In this document: in pieces, positions 62,889-64,000 of the stretch | How the letters are laid out: the number at the start of each line of letters is the position of its first letter | How positions within the stretch are numbered: the stretch's first letter is position 1 | NCBI GenBank assembly: GCA_020633125.1 | Contig: JACKEH010000008.1 | Location: 1-64,000 of the forward strand | Direction: 5' to 3' | DNA: 64,000 nucleotides | From: Sandaracinus sp. | Lineage (GTDB): Bacteria > Myxococcota_A > Polyangia > Polyangiales > Houyiibacteriaceae | The notes under the pieces: generated by a model | The model's input: only the letters and a program-made list of their open reading frames with translations | The model's database searches: none | What the model was told of the DNA's origin: nothing | Made by a program: the position numbers and the translations under genes

Positions 62889-64000
62889 ATGAGAAGACTG
62901 GCGATCTGCGCGATGTTGACGGGCCTGCTCGGCTGCCCGCCCGGAATGGGCACGGGCGGTGGCGGCGGCGGCGGCGGTGGAAGCGCGGGCGGCGAGGCCA
63001 CGCTGAGCAGCGAGTGCGCCTCCGCGAACTACGGCGCCGGCGCGGCCGCGCGAAAGGTCACCGCGTTCCTCGGCGCGACGGCGCGTTTCACGAACGCGGC
63101 GGCCGACATGCAGACCTCGCTCTTCGACGTCTGCCGTCAGATGGGCGAGTCGCTCGGCATGAGCAGCGCGGAGCTCTCGGGCGACATGCGCGGCACCTGC
63201 GACGCGGTCTCCTCGAAGCTGCGTGAAGAGATGCAGGCCGTGCGCGCCCAGGCGACGATCGAGATCGTCGCGGTGCCCCCGCGCTGCGAGATTCGCGCGG
63301 AGGCCTACGCGGGCTGCGCGGCCGAGTGTGAGGTGGACGTCGATCCCGGCTCGGTCGAGATGACCTGCGAGGGCGGCTACATCTACGGCGAGTGCTCCGC
63401 GCAGTGTCAGGGCGAGTGCTCGGTCGAGGTCCAGGGCCGCTGCGGCGGCAGCTGCGAGGGCTCCTGCTCAGGCGGCTGCACCGGCACCTGCCAGGGCACC
63501 TGCGAAGGCACCTGCAGCTCGCGCGGCGCCGACGGCCAGTGCAACGGCACCTGCGACGGCACCTGCCACGGCACCTGCTCGGCGGGCTGTCAGGGCAGCT
63601 GCGAGGGCGAGTGCTGGGTCTCCGGTCAGGCGAGCTGCCAGGGCAGCTGCCGCGGCGGCTGCTCGGTCGAGTACCAGGAGCCCCGCTGCACCGGCACGTA
63701 CCGCGCGCCGAGCGTGAGCGCGGACTGCCAGGCGTCCTGCGACGCGCGCGTGCAGGCCGAGGCGACCTGCGAGCCGGGTCAGTTCGAGATGCGCGTGAGC
63801 GGTGGCGCGGACGAAGCCCAGATCGAGCGCCTTCGTGCGGCTTTCCGCCACTTCGGACAGCTCTCGGTGCTCAAGGAGAAGCTCCGCCGTCTGCGCGAGA
63901 GCGGTCGCGCGCTCGTCGACACCGCGCGCAACCTCCGTGGCATGCGCGACGCCGGCCTTCAGGCCATCGCGTGCGTGACCGAAGCGGCCTCGGTGATCCC
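62889..64000 (+). CDS. Cys-rich lipoprotein with C-x-G-x-C repeats, cut by window edge
   Basis: At least 370 residues, running off the right edge. The signal (AICAMLTGLLGC) is followed by a Gly run, then a helical segment (about 45-125). From about 135 to 275 the sequence is a dense array of C-x-G-x-C/C-x(2)-G-x-C units such as CTGTCQGTCEGTC, interrupted by a short non-Cys block. A helical C-terminal part follows. The Cys density (about 40 in 140 residues) implies a heavily disulfide-bonded surface domain, or possibly metal binding. No family recognised. GGAGGG precedes the ATG. Confidence 0.78.
   Translation, partial: MRRLAICAMLTGLLGCPPGMGTGGGGGGGGGSAGGEATLSSECASANYGAGAAARKVTAFLGATARFTNAAADMQTSLFDVCRQMGESLGMSSAELSGDMRGTCDAVSSKLREEMQAVRAQATIEIVAVPPRCEIRAEAYAGCAAECEVDVDPGSVEMTCEGGYIYGECSAQCQGECSVEVQGRCGGSCEGSCSGGCTGTCQGTCEGTCSSRGADGQCNGTCDGTCHGTCSAGCQGSCEGECWVSGQASCQGSCRGGCSVEYQEPRCTGTYRAPSVSADCQASCDARVQAEATCEPGQFEMRVSGGADEAQIERLRAAFRHFGQLSVLKEKLRRLRESGRALVDTARNLRGMRDAGLQAIACVTEAASVI

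Overview
The window is about 70% G+C and gene-dense on both strands. It looks like chromosomal DNA of a myxobacterium (Myxococcota). The Polyangiales, possibly near Sandaracinaceae, are my best guess. The signs are a Ser/Thr kinase with the HRDVSPQN catalytic loop and PEGA repeats, many lipoproteins with Asp-Ala-Gly-rich linkers, Cys-rich repeat lipoproteins, an IgGFc-binding-like lipoprotein, an AgmX/TonB-like protein, FG-GAP proteins and an IF3 with an acidic tail. This placement is inference from protein style; no rRNA gene is present. I see no phage, transposase, CRISPR array or obvious island.

Layout. 1-8.5 kb: a coiled-coil protein cut by the edge, a small lipoprotein, a radical SAM protein, a metallophosphoesterase pair and two large surface lipoproteins. 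8.5-14.1 kb: TM2 and DUF4234-like membrane proteins, a class II glutamine amidotransferase, a ketopantoate-reductase-like protein, oligopeptidase A and YceI. 14.3-21.9 kb: a 992-residue two-receiver membrane protein, a HAD phosphatase coupled to an M50 protease, a PEGA kinase and a TPR membrane protein. 22-27.8 kb: murC facing ftsQ, a nine-repeat Cys-rich lipoprotein and the AgmX-like protein. 27.9-34.4 kb: a GH113-like lipoprotein, a permease fused to FG-GAP/ASPIC modules, and a divergent LysR-DoxX pair. 34.6-40.1 kb: an SDR, a highly structured gene-free stretch and an MrfA-MrfB-like DNA repair pair. 40.2-44.4 kb: the classical thrS-infC-rpmI-rplT operon behind a tRNA-Val. 44.6-54.2 kb: threonine dehydratase-like protein, M23 peptidase, GT39 protein, a second TPR membrane protein, an FG-GAP lipoprotein, pyrD and a TlpA-like thioredoxin. 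54.4-64 kb: an MBL-fold hydrolase, folE2-queD, a methyltransferase, a quinone-oxidoreductase-like MDR, aroC, a HemQ-like protein, small conserved proteins and a Cys-rich lipoprotein cut by the edge.

The genes form short operons of one to four. The main genome-scale signal is that start codons fall into two classes. One class has a clear Shine-Dalgarno (murC, ftsQ, aroC, infC, rpmI, yceI and others). The other lacks one and instead has a TANNNT hexamer ending 6-9 nt before the start codon, at 11 starts here. That pattern suggests leaderless mRNAs. Other points of interest are the permease-FG-GAP fusion, the hairpin-rich region near 35.7-35.95 kb, an AUC-initiated infC with an acidic tail, hexanucleotide microsatellites in and around genes, and a protein with four DPW motifs.
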